Below, in pieces: positions 6,513-7,811 of a stretch of 7,811 nt of DNA. The DNA is taken from contig JAIVHD010000255.1 in the NCBI GenBank assembly GCA_020201235.1, positions 1 to 7,811 on the forward strand, written 5' to 3'. The notes under the pieces are model-generated. The model was not told the DNA's origin. It ran no database searches and saw only the letters and a program-made list of their open reading frames with translations. The translations under genes and the position numbers were made by a program. Positions within the stretch are counted from its first letter, which is position 1, and every line of letters begins with the position of its first letter. This DNA is from Lysobacteraceae bacterium (lineage in GTDB: Bacteria; Pseudomonadota; Gammaproteobacteria; Xanthomonadales; Wenzhouxiangellaceae).

Positions 6513-6988
6513 TGAACCGCTTCGGAAAACGAGCAGAAAATAACGCCCGCTTCCATCAGTTCCTTCTGAAAGGTGGTGCCGACCGAAACCGAATCAAATA
6601 CGGCATCGACCGCCACGCCAGCCAGGCGGGCACGCTCGTGCAGCGGCACACCCAGCTTATCGAAGGTTTCGAGCAGCTTCGGGTCGACCTCGTCCAGGCT
6701 TTTGGGCCGGTCTTTCTGCTTGGGCGAGGAGTAATAATGAATACGCTGGAAGTCAATCCCCGGCACCTTGAGCTTGGCCCAGTCAGGCGAGGTCAGCGTT
6801 TGCCAGTGGCGAAAGGCCTTGAGACGCCACTCCAGCAACCACAGCGGCTCGTCCTTCTTGGCCGAGATCATCGCAATCACTTCTTCGTTCAGACCAGCCT
6901 CGACCGTGTCCGATTCAATATCGGTATAGAACCCGGCCTTGTAACGGCTCTGGATCAGTTGCTCTACCTGGCTCTGCGTTTCAGTCAT
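6458..6988 (-). pseudogene. sufB: SufB, N-terminal part (frameshifted after about 160 residues)
   Basis: The ATG at 6988 begins a normal SufB N-terminus: KAGFYTDIES, GLNEEVIAMISAKKDEP, EWRLKAFRHW, a tyrosine-rich stretch, then [14 protein letters not shown] and [13 protein letters not shown]. From about 6509 the protein leaves the SufB pattern, reads 16 unrelated residues, and stops at 6458. Those last bases, in another frame, encode [14 protein letters not shown], which belongs about 47 residues further along intact SufB. The lesion is thus a deletion whose length is not a multiple of three (about 142 or 145 bp by comparison with E. coli SufB). The start is 16 nt after the regulator stop, with only a weak GGATGA-type binding site. 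A shortened product would lack the beta-helix and all catalytic cysteines. Confidence 0.85.
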
Positions 6989-7004
6989 GACTCATTCATC
7001 CAAA

Positions 7005-7466
7005 TCAGTTTATGGGCTTGGGTGTTGCCCGATCGGTGCGTGCAACCAGACGCAGGCCGGGGCCGCTGGTCGATGCCAGGTCGGCCAGTGACAGGCCCTG
7101 CAGCGCGCGCTCGACGCTTTCGCCGATCCGCCGCCAGTTGCCGCGCAGGCGGCAGTTGTGCTCCCGCGTGCAAACGCCAGACTCCAGCGCGCATTCGGTC
7201 AGCGCAATCGGACCTTCGATCGCCCGGATAATGTCGGCGACCGAAATCGACTCGGCCGGTTGCAGTAAGCGGTAGCCGCCATTGACCCCGCGCAGGGACT
7301 CGATCAGACCGGCTTTAGCCAGCATTTTCAAGACCTTGGCCACGGTCGGGGGCTCAAGTCCGGTCGCATCGGCAACCTGGGATGCCGACCAGCATTGGCC
7401 GCCGTGACAAGCCAGTTCGGCCATCACGACAGTCGCATAATCGGTTAATTTGCTAATTCTCAACAT
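7005..7466 (-). CDS. Rrf2/IscR-family SUF system regulator
   Basis: This is a 153-residue transcription factor of the Rrf2 family, matching the gammaproteobacterial SUF-regulator subgroup. An N-terminal winged helix-turn-helix is visible: recognition helix around 38-55 and wing SLRGVNGGYRL (57-67). It is followed by the dimerisation helix and three cysteines, C92, C99 and C105, spaced almost as in E. coli IscR (C92, C98, C104). These probably bind a [2Fe-2S] cluster, so DNA binding can report Fe-S status. The residue matching the IscR histidine ligand is not a histidine (C105 is followed by RLRGNW), so the fourth ligand must differ. As first gene of the operon it likely controls suf and itself. 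The ATG at 7466 lacks a strong Shine-Dalgarno sequence. Confidence 0.93.
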   Translation of the reverse strand: MLRISKLTDYATVVMAELACHGGQCWSASQVADATGLEPPTVAKVLKMLAKAGLIESLRGVNGGYRLLQPAESISVADIIRAIEGPIALTECALESGVCTREHNCRLRGNWRRIGESVERALQGLSLADLASTSGPGLRLVARTDRATPKPIN

Positions 7467-7520
7467 CTGGCAAGTCGATTGACGAATACTCGAGTGGCTG
7501 GCATACGTTCAGTTTGCCAG
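7467..7520 (-). promoter_or_regulatory. Candidate operator region of the suf operon
   Basis: Two dyads lie just upstream of the regulator. One is perfect: CTGGCA (7498-7503), 11 bp, TGCCAG (7515-7520); a further CTGGCA at 7467-7472 abuts the ATG. The other is imperfect: AGTCGA (7473-7478), 11 bp, TCGAGT (7490-7495), and includes the palindrome ACTCGAGT (7488-7495). The second resembles, loosely, the GACT/AGTC half-sites of IscR type 1 operators. No convincing -35/-10 pair could be fixed on the minus strand, so only autoregulation through these sites is suggested. Confidence 0.35.
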
Positions 7521-7748
7521 AGCCGGTTTGCAGCCTCCGTGAAAAGAAGACCAATTTGGTATTATTTTAACGCATTGGCCGCTGGCGTGGGGCAGCCCGA
7601 TCGTACCCGCTGCCTTTTCGCCTGCAAGCAGTCTCCTACAAAAATACCGTCGCCGCGCGATCGCTCCGGCCCTCCGCGACCCGAGGGTGGCTGCGGCGAA
7701 AACACGACGCGCCTTTTCCAAACCGGCTTCATGCGGCACAATACGGCG
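7521..7748. other. Intergenic region between the suf regulator and the right-edge gene
   Basis: No coding sequence is supported here. The minus-strand frames in this stretch are short and show no domain. It contains an AT-rich patch (about 7556-7570), a REP-like sequence (7616-7641), and a small hairpin with arms CCCTC/GAGGG around 7671-7688. The promoters of two divergent transcription units, the suf operon leftward and the truncated gene rightward, must lie in or next to it. Confidence 0.5.
7616..7641 (-). repeat. REP-like palindromic element
   Basis: Read on the minus strand, the sequence has the form TTGTAGGAGACTGCTTGCAG followed by GCGAAA. This matches the general TGTAGGAGC...GCTTGC...GCGA pattern of REP elements in Pseudomonas and Xanthomonas relatives. 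The palindromic core CTGCAAGCAG is at 7622-7631. Only one copy is visible in this window, so the call depends on resemblance. Confidence 0.4.
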
Positions 7749-7811
7749 ATGAACGCCAACGATGTTGATGATGATCGTGCCCGCGAGGCTGTGGCCTGGG
7801 CGGCCGGGCAG
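7749..7811 (+). CDS. Start of an unidentified gene, truncated by the window edge
   Basis: An ATG at 7749 opens a frame that stays open for 21 codons to the window end. The peptide starts MNANDVDDDRAREAVAWAAG: an acidic N-terminus followed by an alanine-rich helix, typical of a cytoplasmic protein start but too short to assign to a family. CACAAT a few bases upstream could be a -10 box, which would give a very short leader. It is divergent from the suf operon. Whether this is the true start cannot be decided here. Confidence 0.4.
   Translation, partial: MNANDVDDDRAREAVAWAAGQ

Noticed and set aside
7498..7520. TGGCA...TTGCC as a sigma54 promoter
   Set aside because: The GG and GC elements are about 14 bp apart rather than the required 10, and the sequence is better explained as a dyad.

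Overview
The window looks like chromosomal DNA of a gammaproteobacterium, most likely Xanthomonadales-like. It is GC-rich, it carries a suf operon led by an Rrf2-type regulator of the gammaproteobacterial SUF kind, and it has a YrbG-type Ca2+/Na+ exchanger and a REP-like palindrome. This placement rests on gene content and protein resemblance only.

Layout. Positions 1-330 hold no convincing gene, but contain one copy of a 27-bp repeat and a nested stem. A small exported cysteine-containing protein of unknown function lies on the minus strand (331-675) behind a strong ribosome binding site. A second copy of the 27-bp repeat follows at 864-890. A plus-strand CaCA-family exchanger (992-1957) converges on the end of the suf operon.

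The suf operon fills 1981-7466 on the minus strand, in transcription order: Rrf2 regulator, sufB, an inserted cassette, sufC, sufD, sufS. The junctions are tight: 16 nt between regulator and sufB, 6 nt between sufC and sufD, and a 4-nt ATGA overlap between sufD and sufS. SufB, SufC and SufD normally form the Fe-S scaffold complex, SufS supplies sulfur from cysteine, and the regulator presumably adjusts expression to Fe-S status. sufA, sufE or sufU, and sufT are not in the window. To the right are imperfect dyads in front of the regulator, a REP-like sequence, and the first 21 codons of an unidentified plus-strand gene.

Two features break the expected pattern. First, a cassette of about 447 bp sits exactly between sufB and sufC. 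It encodes a GxxExxY-family (PD-(D/E)XK-like) protein and is bounded by perfect 31-bp inverted repeats, each made of three near-copies of CGCAGATT. It leaves both neighbouring genes and the sufC ribosome binding site intact, so it looks like a small mobile or selfish unit. Second, sufB as written is broken: about 47 conserved codons are missing near 6506-6520 and the frame shifts there. This is either a real lesion or an assembly error.
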